From Mangrovivirga halotolerans (lineage in GTDB: Bacteria; Bacteroidota; Bacteroidia; Cytophagales; Cyclobacteriaceae): DNA of 64,000 nucleotides. The stretch covers positions 186,001-250,000 of the forward strand of contig NZ_JAPFQN010000002.1 of the NCBI RefSeq assembly GCF_026241165.1, in the 5' to 3' direction. Made by a program: the position numbers and the translations under genes. This document shows positions 9,227 to 18,395 of this stretch, in pieces. The notes under the pieces were generated by a model, which was not told the origin of the DNA, did no database searches, and saw nothing but the letters and a program-made list of their open reading frames with translations. Position 1 is the first letter of the stretch. Every line of letters starts with the position of its first letter.

Positions 9227-9892
9227 ATGATCAGGGGTAAACAAAATTTCACATTATCAATCTTATTATTTTTAGCAATTATTTTTAGCAGCAAGTCACA
9301 AAATTATTGTGATTCTATTCAAATGATGGCAAATAAGACTGTGCCTGACAAAATCAGAAAAGAAGTGTATGAGACTTTGAAATATTTTCCGGAGTTGACA
9401 AATACACATATAGACTTTGTGTTTACAAAAAATATCAGCAAATCTTTCATGCAGGCTCAACCTAATTTTTCTGATATACTTAAGAGAAAAGACAAACGAA
9501 GATATAGAATAAAAATTACTCCTGCCTTACAATTAACTGAAGGATCAATTCCTGTTGAAGATCTGCCTGAAGATGTATTGATGGGCTGGATCGCTCATGA
9601 ACTTGGTCATATAATGGATTACAAAGACCGCTCTGCCCTTGCAATGATGGGATTTGGAATAAGCTATTCTTTGAATAAAAAGTTTCTTATGAGTGCTGAA
9701 CAAACAGCAGACATATATGCTGTTAACCAGGGATTAGGTAGAAAAATAAGAAAGACCAAAAATTTTATCCTTAACCGGTCTGACATTCCTGAGGATTATA
9801 AAAACAGAATTAAAAACTTATATCTCTCTCCTGAAGAAATAATGGCTTTAATAGAAGAAAATACTGACTCTTCTAGCGGTCAGTCTGATTAA
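9227..9892 (+). CDS. Secreted HELGH zinc metallopeptidase-like protein
   Basis: 221 residues from the ATG at 9227. I prefer this start to a TTG 10 codons earlier because a signal peptide (hydrophobic LSILLFLAIIFSS) then starts cleanly at the N-terminus. The zinc-ligand helix reads WIAHELGHIMDYKD, and a downstream SAEQTADIYAV supplies a candidate third ligand in the gluzincin manner. It is small compared with M48 peptidases and has no membrane helix beyond the signal. The substrate is unknown. Its 3' end overlaps the convergent GH3 gene by 20 bases. Confidence 0.7.
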   Translation: MIRGKQNFTLSILLFLAIIFSSKSQNYCDSIQMMANKTVPDKIRKEVYETLKYFPELTNTHIDFVFTKNISKSFMQAQPNFSDILKRKDKRRYRIKITPALQLTEGSIPVEDLPEDVLMGWIAHELGHIMDYKDRSALAMMGFGISYSLNKKFLMSAEQTADIYAVNQGLGRKIRKTKNFILNRSDIPEDYKNRIKNLYLSPEEIMALIEENTDSSSGQSD

Positions 9893-11420
9893 ATAATCTC
9901 TTGTTAATAAATTCAACGTACTCTCTGAATTTATCTTCTTTCATCACCCGAGGCATTTTTACTTGTCCGCCCTTCTTTTTATTAGCTTCATTCCAATCGT
10001 AAAATATTTCTGTTGGAACTATCCGTAACTTGAGACCTTTAAGAGATTTACCCCTTGCCACTTCATAATTTTTATTTGATTCTGATAAATACCTGTCAAT
10101 TTCCCGGCCTACTTCTGTTGAATCTCTCTCTTCGTCAGATCCAATTATCCAGTGATGATAATATTCTCCATCATCTTCGCGTACTGCGGCAACAGTGAAT
10201 TCAGGTATAGCCATTTCAAATTTCTCCTCAACCTGGCGGATGGCATCATTCATTTTAATGACCGATAATTGGGACCCTACTACATTCAGAAAGTGTTTGG
10301 TTCGGCCTGTAATGATAATTTCAGCTCTTTCTATATCAGTAAATCTGATTGTATCTCCAATCATATACCTCCAGGCACCAGCATTTGTTGAAATAATCAA
10401 GGCATAATCTACACCTTCCTCAACACTGCCTATATCATACACCGGGCTTCCTTCTTTAATCATCCCCTCCTCATTAGTATACTTTTCTTCAAAAGGAACA
10501 AACTCAAAGTATATCCCTGCATTAAAGGCCAGCTTCATGGCCATGTCTTTATTCGGTCGGGATTGATAAGCTAAAAATCCTTCCGAGGCAAGATACGTAT
10601 CAATTATGGTGATTGGCCTTCCTATAAGTTGTTCAAAGCTCTTTTTGTAAGGTTCAAACGCAACACCCCCTGACACAAAAACTGATAAACCCGGCCAAAT
10701 CTCATGGATATTTTTAAGGTTATAATGCTTAATGATAGATTTTAACATTAGTTCATTCCAGGAGGGAATTCCACTAATCGCTCCAATATCCCAGGAAGGG
10801 GCATCCTCAATAATCTTTTTTATACGTGTATCCCAATCATCAGTCGCTGCGATCTCATTACCGGGCCTGTATACACCCCTGAACCAGGAGGGTATATTGC
10901 TTGCCGATATTCCACTAATCTCACCCTCATAATGATCTCCTGCCTTATCAAGGTCAGTACTGCTACCCAGCATCATAATTTCTTTTTCAAAAAAATCACC
11001 TGGAAGATCATAGTTAGATACTGAAAGTAACTGCATGATACCAACTTTTCTGATCGAAGCCAGCATATCATCCGTTACAGGAATTCTCTTTGCCTGGCTG
11101 CCTGTTGTGCCCGAACTTAACGCATAATAATTTGGCTTACCGGGCCACGTAATATCTTCAAAGCCCTTGACTTGCTGAGACCACCATCTGTCATAAATAC
11201 TGGTATAATCATGAAGAGGTACATTCTCTCTGAATTTTTTAATGGGGTCTTTACTCTTCAGGATCTTACTAAAACCATAATATTTCCCAAATGATGTCGA
11301 AGAAGCTTTTTTTAGAAGCTTTAGGAGCTCCTCCTTTTGTTCTTCTACAGGAGACTTCTCCGGTAATACTTTTTCGCTGAATTCAAGAGCAGACTTAATG
11401 ATATTCCCAAGTATTGCCAT
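9873..11420 (-). CDS. GH3-family acyl-adenylating (auxin-responsive promoter-like) protein
   Basis: 515 residues covering the complete GH3 fold, a branch of the ANL adenylating enzymes. The ATP/phosphate loop is YALSSGTTGSQAKRIPV (about residue 100-115). The mid-domain has ASEGFLAYQ and the C-terminal hinge region has YRYMIGDTIRF. Plant members conjugate amino acids to hormone carboxylates. Bacteroidota members are common but have no settled substrate, so acyl activation is inferred from the family. It ends convergently inside the 3' end of the metallopeptidase gene. Confidence 0.9.
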   Translation of the reverse strand: MAILGNIIKSALEFSEKVLPEKSPVEEQKEELLKLLKKASSTSFGKYYGFSKILKSKDPIKKFRENVPLHDYTSIYDRWWSQQVKGFEDITWPGKPNYYALSSGTTGSQAKRIPVTDDMLASIRKVGIMQLLSVSNYDLPGDFFEKEIMMLGSSTDLDKAGDHYEGEISGISASNIPSWFRGVYRPGNEIAATDDWDTRIKKIIEDAPSWDIGAISGIPSWNELMLKSIIKHYNLKNIHEIWPGLSVFVSGGVAFEPYKKSFEQLIGRPITIIDTYLASEGFLAYQSRPNKDMAMKLAFNAGIYFEFVPFEEKYTNEEGMIKEGSPVYDIGSVEEGVDYALIISTNAGAWRYMIGDTIRFTDIERAEIIITGRTKHFLNVVGSQLSVIKMNDAIRQVEEKFEMAIPEFTVAAVREDDGEYYHHWIIGSDEERDSTEVGREIDRYLSESNKNYEVARGKSLKGLKLRIVPTEIFYDWNEANKKKGGQVKMPRVMKEDKFREYVEFINKRLFNQTDR

Positions 11421-11501
11421 TAATTATTCACTGATTTAATTAGAGTTATATTCAATTTACCAAAACAATATCAGTTTAGCCTGTATTCGTATTTTTTGTA
11501 T

Positions 11502-11535
11502 AAAAAAAGGTGTTACAATATCTATGCAACACCCT
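11502..11535 (-). terminator. Intrinsic terminator of creD
   Basis: Read leftward, GGTGTT and AACACC flank a 13-base loop and are followed by seven Ts. It lies about 25 bases past the creD stop. Confidence 0.75.
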
Positions 11536-11557
11536 TATTTATATAAATGTTATAATA

Positions 11558-12943
11558 TTAAGCTGTCCCCCTACTCAATTTATACCAGTTTATATTTCTT
11601 GTAAAATACATTGTTAAGGCAAGAATAATGGCCAATCCGCAAGTTCCCATTAACAGGGCATAATCTTCCAGTTTTAGAGTCACATAAAGGAATCCATAAA
11701 GCGCAACAAGTAAGCCCAAGACCACAAAAGCGAACCTTTTTGACTGAAATACTTTAAGAGAATAAAAGAATATCATACTAATTATAGCGATAGAAGCTGA
11801 CAGATAAGCTGTATTGAATGGCATATGTTCTGATAGAGCTATAAGAAGAGCATAAAATAAGCAAAGCGCAAAGCCAACCAGGATGTATTGAAAGGGGTGA
11901 ATTCTTTGCCCTTTAATTGCTTCGGATAAAAAGAATATCAAAAAGGTAAGAGTAATAGTCAAAATAGCATATTTAGCTGCTCTGAGTGTGTTTTGATATT
12001 GATCAGCAGGATTTAATAATGAAAGACCAAACGATGAACGGTTAAATGCATCTGAATATTCATCTCCAAACCACGACTGAGGAAAATTCCTGTTTATTTC
12101 CAGGGTTTTCCATGTTGCATTAAAACCTTCTGATGTTACGTTTCTGTCATCTGGTATTATTGTACCTCCAAATTTTGGTGAAGGCCATGATGATCTCATT
12201 TTAACTATTGTTTCTCCTCCGGATGGGATAAAGGAAAGATCGGAGCTTCCTTTTAATTTCAGGTTCAACCCAAAAGATACATTTTTATTTTTAAGACCTT
12301 CAGCATTTACATTAGCACTAACACCCGACTCGATAATTTTTCTAATCCTACTTCCGGGCCTGACCTTTGATTCAGTTCCATTCCAATTAACGATTATGCG
12401 TTCTTCAACACCCCGAAGATCGGATATTCCTATAGTAAGGAACGCATTTTGATAATCAATGCTATCATAATTTCCAAGTTCTTCTTTTGGCTCGAAAGAA
12501 AAGTCTCCACTAATCTGAATATTACTCTCATAAACAATGGCCTCATAAATACCACGGCTTAATTTATTAGGTACGACTTCTCCGTTAATCTTCAAATTTT
12601 GAGGTAAAACCTGCAGATATTTTGTTGAATATTTGTATTGAGGATCTTCCTCATGCCAATCAGAAGTCCTTTTTTTCTCTATTACAGGTATTGTTAATAC
12701 AGGTCCTGCCAAAGTTTGTTCTCCTGCCCATTTTCCACTTACCTCCTCGGTAACGAATTCATTTAGTTCCTTGCGTTCTTCGATCAGGTTTATAATCATT
12801 CCGGTTGGTATAAGTAATAACAATACCAAAAACGCTACAACTAGCATTTTAAGCATTACAGAATTTCTCAGGGATGTCATCAACCTCTCAAAGTATGACT
12901 GTGATTCCTGATTGCGCATTGGTGGGTTTTCATTATTTTCCAT
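11558..12943 (-). CDS. creD: CreD-family inner-membrane protein
   Basis: 461 residues in the CreD architecture: an N-terminal transmembrane helix (about 30-52), a large periplasmic beta-rich domain with VSGKWAGEQTLAGPVLTIPV, then about six C-terminal helices beginning near residue 325 (ITLTFLIFFLSEAIKG). In enterobacteria CreD affects envelope stress and colicin E2 tolerance under CreBC. Here there is no CreBC. Instead the gene follows a winged-helix regulator and a small membrane protein. An operator shared with that upstream operon lies 8 bases from the start codon, so it is probably controlled by that regulator. Confidence 0.92.
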   Translation of the reverse strand: MENNENPPMRNQESQSYFERLMTSLRNSVMLKMLVVAFLVLLLLIPTGMIINLIEERKELNEFVTEEVSGKWAGEQTLAGPVLTIPVIEKKRTSDWHEEDPQYKYSTKYLQVLPQNLKINGEVVPNKLSRGIYEAIVYESNIQISGDFSFEPKEELGNYDSIDYQNAFLTIGISDLRGVEERIIVNWNGTESKVRPGSRIRKIIESGVSANVNAEGLKNKNVSFGLNLKLKGSSDLSFIPSGGETIVKMRSSWPSPKFGGTIIPDDRNVTSEGFNATWKTLEINRNFPQSWFGDEYSDAFNRSSFGLSLLNPADQYQNTLRAAKYAILTITLTFLIFFLSEAIKGQRIHPFQYILVGFALCLFYALLIALSEHMPFNTAYLSASIAIISMIFFYSLKVFQSKRFAFVVLGLLVALYGFLYVTLKLEDYALLMGTCGLAIILALTMYFTRNINWYKLSRGTA

Positions 12944-12950
12944 AGTTTTT

Positions 12951-12974
12951 AAAGTACTTTATATTACAAAGTTA
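12951..12974 (-). promoter_or_regulatory. creD operator overlapping a -7 promoter element
   Basis: On the plus strand this reads AAAGTACTTT, ATA, then TTACAAAGT. The same 22-base pattern, differing only in the three middle bases, lies before the upstream regulator operon. Read leftward it contains TAACTTTG, a perfect TANNTTTG -7 element, so a protein bound here would block initiation. No convincing -33 element was found. Confidence 0.7.
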
Positions 12975-12988
12975 TTAGATAAAAAATT

Positions 12989-13279
12989 TTATTTTAGAAG
13001 TTTCTCAATTGCTTTAATATGTTTTTTAAATGCTGCTTTTCCTTTTTTGGTCACCATGTATTTAGTATTAGGTTTTTTATCAACAAATGTTTTTTCATAA
13101 TCAACAAATTCATGCTTCTCCAAATATTTAAGGTGCCCGGCCAGATTCCCGTCAGTCACGCCGAGCAAATTTTTTAATTCGGTAAAATCCACAGCATCAT
13201 TTACAATAAGGGCCGACATAATTCCCAGTCTCACCTTATTTTCAAATGCTTTATTAAGATCCTTTAAGAATTCCTTCAC
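12989..13279 (-). CDS. Winged-helix transcriptional regulator linked to creD
   Basis: 96 residues, a single winged-helix domain of the ArsR/MarR-like kind (DNA-binding helix around TDGNLAGHLKYLEKHEFV, wing around KTKYMVTKKGKAAF-like sequence). It starts with GTG, and that G is shared with the TAG stop of the preceding membrane-protein gene, so the two are translationally coupled. The probable operators lie before creD and before its own operon. No ligand-binding domain or metal-binding cysteine pair is present. Confidence 0.88.
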   Translation of the reverse strand: MKEFLKDLNKAFENKVRLGIMSALIVNDAVDFTELKNLLGVTDGNLAGHLKYLEKHEFVDYEKTFVDKKPNTKYMVTKKGKAAFKKHIKAIEKLLK

Positions 13280-13896
13280 TACTTATGCCTGATTTGCATT
13301 AAAACACCATAAACTATATGCAAAACCCCAAACCCGATTGCCCAAAAAAGCAACCCGTAACCAGTTAAAATTACAGCAAGGATTCCAAGTATCAATTCTG
13401 CTATACCCAGACTTTTAACTTCTTTATAAGTCACTGAAGAAGCGTTAATCAGGGAAAGGCCATATACCGTTAATGTTAACCCGGCAATGATATCGTAATA
13501 TCCTTTGAAAAGCAGAATCAGGCAAACTATCCCACCTCCTGTTAATGGAATAAAGAAATTTTCAAGCAGTCTCCTGGTTTGATAATCCCAGATTCGCTGA
13601 TTATTTTTTCGTGCTTTACGAACTGTAAAAAAGATCGCAGAAAAAATTGCTGCAAAAAAAACAACGGCCCCGATAACCATCAATTTTGTTGCCTGATCTG
13701 AAGTAACCGATAATCTGTAAGTTCCCAACTGCTCTACATCGGTGTAGAGCAAATCATAAATAAGGTAAGATCCCACTAGAGCAAATATTCCTGCACATAC
13801 TCCTGACATGCCACTTAGAGAAATAAAACGCGATGAGCGATTCATCATTTCCCTGATATCTTTAAGATCGTCTATATATTTTTTCCGTTGATTCAT
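13279..13896 (-). CDS. Small multi-helix membrane protein of the creD regulator operon
   Basis: 205 residues with about six hydrophobic helices in three pairs (residues about 27-50, 73-95, 112-185). The basic, charged N-terminus is INQRKKYIDDLKDI-like. No motif identifies a function. It overlaps the winged-helix gene by one base and is first in the operon, so it may tune that regulator from the membrane, although this is only an inference from coupling. The start codon lies 4 bases from the operator. Confidence 0.7.
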   Translation of the reverse strand: MNQRKKYIDDLKDIREMMNRSSRFISLSGMSGVCAGIFALVGSYLIYDLLYTDVEQLGTYRLSVTSDQATKLMVIGAVVFFAAIFSAIFFTVRKARKNNQRIWDYQTRRLLENFFIPLTGGGIVCLILLFKGYYDIIAGLTLTVYGLSLINASSVTYKEVKSLGIAELILGILAVILTGYGLLFWAIGFGVLHIVYGVLMQIRHK

Positions 13897-13900
13897 TCTA

Positions 13901-13947
13901 AAAGTACTTTGAGTTACAAAGTAAAATAAAACAAATGAATAAACAAA
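13901..13947 (-). promoter_or_regulatory. Promoter and operator of the creD-regulator operon
   Basis: The operator at 13901-13922 reads AAAGTACTTT, GAG, TTACAAAGT on the plus strand. Read leftward, the -7 element is TTACTTTG (13917-13924) and a -33 TTTG (13944-13947) lies exactly 19 bases upstream, the Bacteroidota spacing. The operator covers the -7 element and runs to within 4 bases of the start codon, consistent with autoregulation. Confidence 0.7.
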
Positions 13948-13971
13948 TAGTCTCGGTGTAAATATTAGAAT

Positions 13972-14940
13972 TTAGAATAAGGATTGATTACTATTTTCTT
14001 TTCGAAAAAATTCTGCGGGAACAATTAATTGTTCCACATCATTTTGCCTGAAAATTGCAAGATCTTCACCCATTTGGGTAAAATAAAATCCCTGACGTTG
14101 AGGCACAGGATAAAAGTCAATTATTCGAGGGGACTCATAAGAAATGTCATCAATTATATAACTAAAGGCAGGATTATTATTTTCGATAAAAGAAGCATAC
14201 TCGGGATAATTTTCCGGATTCAAGTGAGTATCAACACGTAAGTTAAATAATGCACCAAGGTACTGATCCATCCTCGTAGAGTCTAATTTTCCATTCAGGT
14301 CTTTAACTGAAAAATAAACACCACTGCCTTTAATTTTTACAGCGGTATCTCCTTCATTATTAATAATAGCGAATGATTTAAGGGTTCTTGGATCGCCTTT
14401 ATAAAAAGCCTTCGATTTCCATGCTAACCTGTCTAAACCAAATATACCGGTTACATAATCCTGATACCCAGGAATATTTACGATATAAATTTCTGAATAA
14501 TCAGGTTGAGCCATATAGGAAATTGTTCTGTTTTCATTTCCTCCCGCAATAAACTCTTTAACCTTATTATCCCCTTTAAAAACAGACACTTGAATTCCAT
14601 TTTCTTGAAGTTGCTTCATCGCTTCTTCTGCCTGGGAATCAGGAATCTGTCTTTTAACATTTACTTTATTGATTACAGCTAATAAAACCTGTCTGAGCGC
14701 ATCATCTATTTCAGTATTTCCAGCATACCATTCACCGCTTCTGTTTTTAATAATGATTTCACCCTTACCCGAATTTAAAACTATCATATCGATGCCTGAG
14801 GTATCACTTACTGCAAAGATATTCTCGGATACTTCAAGATTCTTTCCGCTGTCAGTAATTCCCGGCAACAAAACTATCGTCAACACTAAAACAGCGACGA
14901 TACCTATTCTGACTTTATTTGCGTTACTAATTATTCCCAA
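13972..14940 (-). CDS. DUF4340-like protein following gldG
   Basis: 322 residues. There is one N-terminal membrane helix (about 10-28), then a periplasmic domain with the DUF4340 pattern (SGIDMIVLNSGKGEIIIKN, then WYAGNTEID, then a later FGLDRLAWKSKAF). Its start overlaps the end of gldG by 14 bases, so it belongs to the gldAFG transcript. DUF4340 proteins often accompany GldG-like ABC modules. Whether it is needed for gliding cannot be told from the sequence. Confidence 0.75.
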   Translation of the reverse strand: MGIISNANKVRIGIVAVLVLTIVLLPGITDSGKNLEVSENIFAVSDTSGIDMIVLNSGKGEIIIKNRSGEWYAGNTEIDDALRQVLLAVINKVNVKRQIPDSQAEEAMKQLQENGIQVSVFKGDNKVKEFIAGGNENRTISYMAQPDYSEIYIVNIPGYQDYVTGIFGLDRLAWKSKAFYKGDPRTLKSFAIINNEGDTAVKIKGSGVYFSVKDLNGKLDSTRMDQYLGALFNLRVDTHLNPENYPEYASFIENNNPAFSYIIDDISYESPRIIDFYPVPQRQGFYFTQMGEDLAIFRQNDVEQLIVPAEFFRKENSNQSLF

Positions 14941-16621
14941 AACCGGTATATTTTTTCTTTCTGATAAACGCTTTTATTACTCCAAACAAAATAAGTAAAA
15001 CCAGTGGCAATATTAAGTTTATAGCCTGCCAGAAAGTTTTTTCTTCCTGTATCTGAATTTTATCCAATGGTCTGATCTCAATTTCTTTATTTTTAGCAAG
15101 TATGATTCCCTGGTCATTGATCATATAGCTTAAAGCATTCATTAAAAATTCGCCATTCGCATATTGTGTCTGAGTAAACTGATCAAACCCCACTGGTAAA
15201 GGCCTGTTTTGCCTGATTCCTATATCATTGATCAGGTAATCACCATCACCCATAGCCAAAAGCTTTCCCTTTTCACCGCTAGTAGCAAAAGTTTCTTTAT
15301 CAGCTCCTGCTGGTAAGAATCTGTTTGCATACATTGAAGTAAAATTACCTTCATTTAATGCTGCTACCGGTAAAGGCCTTTGGTTCACGAAATTTTCCTC
15401 TACAATATCACGCATATCATTGATATCCACTGGTAATGGAGTATTCAATGCCCTTGAATACTGACTCGTGTAGATTAAATATCTTTTTTTGATTCCCTGT
15501 GATAACACGGTATCAACAGTACTGACAAATTTACCCAGAGATACACCCAGGCCTTTTACAATTTCATGGTCTGTATAATTATTAAATAGAGGGAAGAAAG
15601 GCCACTGTAAAGGTTTTATCTGTGGATCTTCTCCAAAGTTTCCTACTACGACAGGGTAAGTACCCGCATTCAGATCCTGAACCAGGTTAGCATTTATTCT
15701 CAGCCCGTGTTTAAATAAGAAAGGAGTTAAATTCAGATCTATCGGAACTGCTACGGTTCCACCTTGCCCGTTACCTGCACTATCTATATTTACATTTACG
15801 GGGTCAACAAACATTAAAATATTTCCACCTTTAACAAGGTATTGATCTAATTTATACAGATCGAGATCTGAAAATGCCGATTTAGGTTGAATATCAAGAA
15901 TTGCATCATACCCTGACAAATTCTGAACCTCAGATATATCAACATCTACCACATCATACCGCTCCGCCATTAAATTAGTAACCCCTGCGATATAAACTGA
16001 ATCAGCCTCATCATGTCCCTTCAGTAAGCCAATTTTTGGTCTTTCAAGACCTAATGCCTGCTTAATTCCTGAGGCCAACTCATATTCAACATTTTCTATT
16101 GAAGTATTTAATTTTTGATCTGCTGTCTGCCCACCAGAACCTTTAAGCAGATTGACTCCCACTTCTGTACCTCCATATGAGATCAAGGCTCCGGGAAATA
16201 TCAGCTTTTCAACTCTGTTTCCATTTTCAGTATCAAAAAGATTCGTGGGTTGAATCCCCTTTTCAACTAACCTTCTGTAAAAAGCATTTCGTGCCTGTGT
16301 AGATGCAGCACTTGAAGGATTAATAAAATTATATTGAATATTTCTTCCGGCATATACCTGGAAGCTATTTAATGTTTCCCTGATACTTTTCTTAAACCGT
16401 TCAAATCCTGCAGGAAGTTCACCTTCAAGATACACCTCCACATAAACTACATCATCTAGTTCTTTCAGTAGTTCTCTGGTTGGTTCTTTTATTGTATACC
16501 TTTTATCTTCCGTTAGATCTATACGAGTAAAATACCTGAAAGCCAGCTGGTTCAGTATAATTACCATAAGAACGATTATGGTAAGATTCAATATCGCAGC
16601 TAATTTCTTTTGATTTACCAT
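14927..16621 (-). CDS. gldG: Gliding-motility ABC transporter auxiliary protein GldG
   Basis: 564 residues. An N-terminal helix (about 8-27) is followed by the family start RYFTRIDLTEDKRYTIKE, a long periplasmic region, and a C-terminal membrane helix near 535-555 with a basic tail. It works with GldA and GldF as a presumed ABC complex required for gliding in Flavobacterium-type systems. It overlaps gldF by 7 bases and the DUF4340 gene by 14 bases. Confidence 0.92.
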   Translation of the reverse strand: MVNQKKLAAILNLTIIVLMVIILNQLAFRYFTRIDLTEDKRYTIKEPTRELLKELDDVVYVEVYLEGELPAGFERFKKSIRETLNSFQVYAGRNIQYNFINPSSAASTQARNAFYRRLVEKGIQPTNLFDTENGNRVEKLIFPGALISYGGTEVGVNLLKGSGGQTADQKLNTSIENVEYELASGIKQALGLERPKIGLLKGHDEADSVYIAGVTNLMAERYDVVDVDISEVQNLSGYDAILDIQPKSAFSDLDLYKLDQYLVKGGNILMFVDPVNVNIDSAGNGQGGTVAVPIDLNLTPFLFKHGLRINANLVQDLNAGTYPVVVGNFGEDPQIKPLQWPFFPLFNNYTDHEIVKGLGVSLGKFVSTVDTVLSQGIKKRYLIYTSQYSRALNTPLPVDINDMRDIVEENFVNQRPLPVAALNEGNFTSMYANRFLPAGADKETFATSGEKGKLLAMGDGDYLINDIGIRQNRPLPVGFDQFTQTQYANGEFLMNALSYMINDQGIILAKNKEIEIRPLDKIQIQEEKTFWQAINLILPLVLLILFGVIKAFIRKKKYTGFGNN

Positions 16622-17343
16622 TTTCTCGATGATAATACGGTTTTAGTAATAGCCAGCATAATAATTATAACTGACAGAAGATAAATCACATTTCTTGAAT
16701 CTATTAATCCTTTACCCAAAGCTTCATAATGATAACTGAGGCTTAGTTGAGTAAGTAATAATGAGTAGCTACCCCACACATCTACCTGAGCCAATGATGA
16801 AAGTCCGGTATAAAGTATAAAGCAGAGAAAAACAGCTATTATAAATGCTGTGATCTGGTTTATAGTAATAGCACTTGACATGATCCCGATAGCAGCAAAA
16901 ACTCCTCCCAGAAGTAATAAACCAATATATGATCCTGTTACAGCAGCACCATCAATATTTCCTTCCGGTTGTCCTAATTCAACAAGAGAATAATAATATA
17001 CTAAAGTCGGTAATACAGCGAGTAAAATGATGACTACCGAGGACAGAAACTTTCCGGCGATCAATCCAGTATCGCTGACCGGGTTAGTAAATAGTAATTC
17101 CATAGTTCCCGCCTTTTTTTCTTCAGCAAACATCCTCATGGTTATTGCCGGAATAAGGAACATAAATACGTAAGGGCTAAATCCGAAAAGAGTTTCCAGA
17201 TCTGCATAACCATAATTCAAAACCGAAGTATCCGGAAATACCCAGACCAGTAAGCCCACCGCTGTGAGAAAAACACCGATGACCAGGTATGCGATCAGAG
17301 AGTTAAAAAATGTATTTAGTTCTTTTATAAAAACTGTCCACAT
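16615..17343 (-). CDS. gldF: Gliding-motility ABC transporter permease GldF
   Basis: 242 residues, an ABC-2 type permease with about six membrane helices. The conserved cytoplasmic stretch MRMFAEEKKAGTMELLFT(NP) is typical of this class, placed after the second helix. It is 3 bases from gldA and overlaps gldG, so the three are expressed together. With the ATPase GldA it should form the membrane core of the complex. Confidence 0.92.
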   Translation of the reverse strand: MWTVFIKELNTFFNSLIAYLVIGVFLTAVGLLVWVFPDTSVLNYGYADLETLFGFSPYVFMFLIPAITMRMFAEEKKAGTMELLFTNPVSDTGLIAGKFLSSVVIILLAVLPTLVYYYSLVELGQPEGNIDGAAVTGSYIGLLLLGGVFAAIGIMSSAITINQITAFIIAVFLCFILYTGLSSLAQVDVWGSYSLLLTQLSLSYHYEALGKGLIDSRNVIYLLSVIIIMLAITKTVLSSRKW

Positions 17344-17346
17344 GAT

Positions 17347-18267
17347 CTAATTCCCTCCTCCTGTTAATTTATGAAACACTTCTTCGAGAGATTTTTCTTC
17401 CTGTTGTAATCCAACCACTGTTAATGAGTTATTAGCTGCAAAAGCAGATAGAGCAGGCCGGATATCAATATTTTCATTACTGCTAATCAGAAATTTCTTT
17501 GGATTGATCATTTTCACAGATTCAACCCCATTGATTTGTTCGAACATTGCCTCATCGGTATCCTCTAAAAACTCTATGATCACTACTTTTTCCTTAAATA
17601 TTTCGCGCCCTAACCCCTCAACAGTTTTATCAGCTACTTTCGAGCCTAAATTTATAACAACAACCCGATCACATAATGCTTGCACCTCCTGCATAATATG
17701 GGTAGAAAAAATTACGGCCTTATCTTTAGAAGCTTCTTTGATCACATTGCGTATCTCAACGATCTGATTGGGGTCGAGTCCACTGGTTGGTTCATCCAGT
17801 ATCAATACCTCAGGATCGTGTAAAAGTGATTTAGCCAATCCTACACGCTGTCTGTATCCTTTTGATAAAGCTCCAATTTGTTTGTTTTGCTCTCTTGTCA
17901 ATCCACAAAGAGATACCATTTTTTCTACTTGCTGTTTTAATTCTTTTCCCTTAAGTCCTTGTAGTTTACCGCAAAACCTCAAAAATTCATGAACATACAT
18001 TTCCAAATACATTGGATTATGTTCAGGAAGATAGCCGATTTTTTTCTGAACGGACAAAGGTTCTTTTTCTACATTGTGACCACAGACAAATGCCTCACCT
18101 TTAGAAGGAGGAATATAGCCGGAAAGAATTTTCATGGTTGTAGATTTACCAGCGCCGTTTGGTCCAAGAAATCCGAGGATCTCTCCTTTGGCTACTTCAA
18201 AAGATAAATCTTTAACCGCATGCTGTTCTCCGTATATTTTTGATATGTTTTTTACGCTGATTGACAT
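17347..18267 (-). CDS. gldA: Gliding-motility ABC transporter ATP-binding protein GldA
   Basis: 306 residues with a full ABC ATPase domain: Walker A GPNGAGKST (about 34-42), signature LSKGYRQRVGLA, Walker B VLILDEPTSGLD, switch histidine in FSTHIMQEV. The C-terminal extension of about 80 residues is usual for ABC-2 exporters. First gene of the gldA-gldF-gldG-DUF4340 run. In Flavobacterium johnsoniae gldA is separate from gldFG, so this contiguous arrangement supports a common complex. A TAGTTTTG at 18282-18289 (leftward) is a plausible -7 element. Confidence 0.93.
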   Translation of the reverse strand: MSISVKNISKIYGEQHAVKDLSFEVAKGEILGFLGPNGAGKSTTMKILSGYIPPSKGEAFVCGHNVEKEPLSVQKKIGYLPEHNPMYLEMYVHEFLRFCGKLQGLKGKELKQQVEKMVSLCGLTREQNKQIGALSKGYRQRVGLAKSLLHDPEVLILDEPTSGLDPNQIVEIRNVIKEASKDKAVIFSTHIMQEVQALCDRVVVINLGSKVADKTVEGLGREIFKEKVVIIEFLEDTDEAMFEQINGVESVKMINPKKFLISSNENIDIRPALSAFAANNSLTVVGLQQEEKSLEEVFHKLTGGGN

Positions 18268-18340
18268 AGCAGGATTTGATGCAAAACTATGAAAATTATC
18301 TTCTAATTTAATAGATTTTTAATTTGTCAGCCCTTTTCTA

Positions 18341-18371
18341 TTGTCTAATACACTTGCAATGGGTAATTTTG
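18341..18371 (+). promoter_or_regulatory. Bacteroidota-type promoter for the PagL-like gene
   Basis: TTG at 18341-18343, 20 bases, then TAATTTTG at 18364-18371, a perfect TANNTTTG. The predicted start of transcription near 18378 fits the ATG at 18396 and rules out the TTG codon at 18324 as the start. Confidence 0.65.
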
Positions 18372-18395
18372 AGGCTCTTAAAGATTTACATTTCA

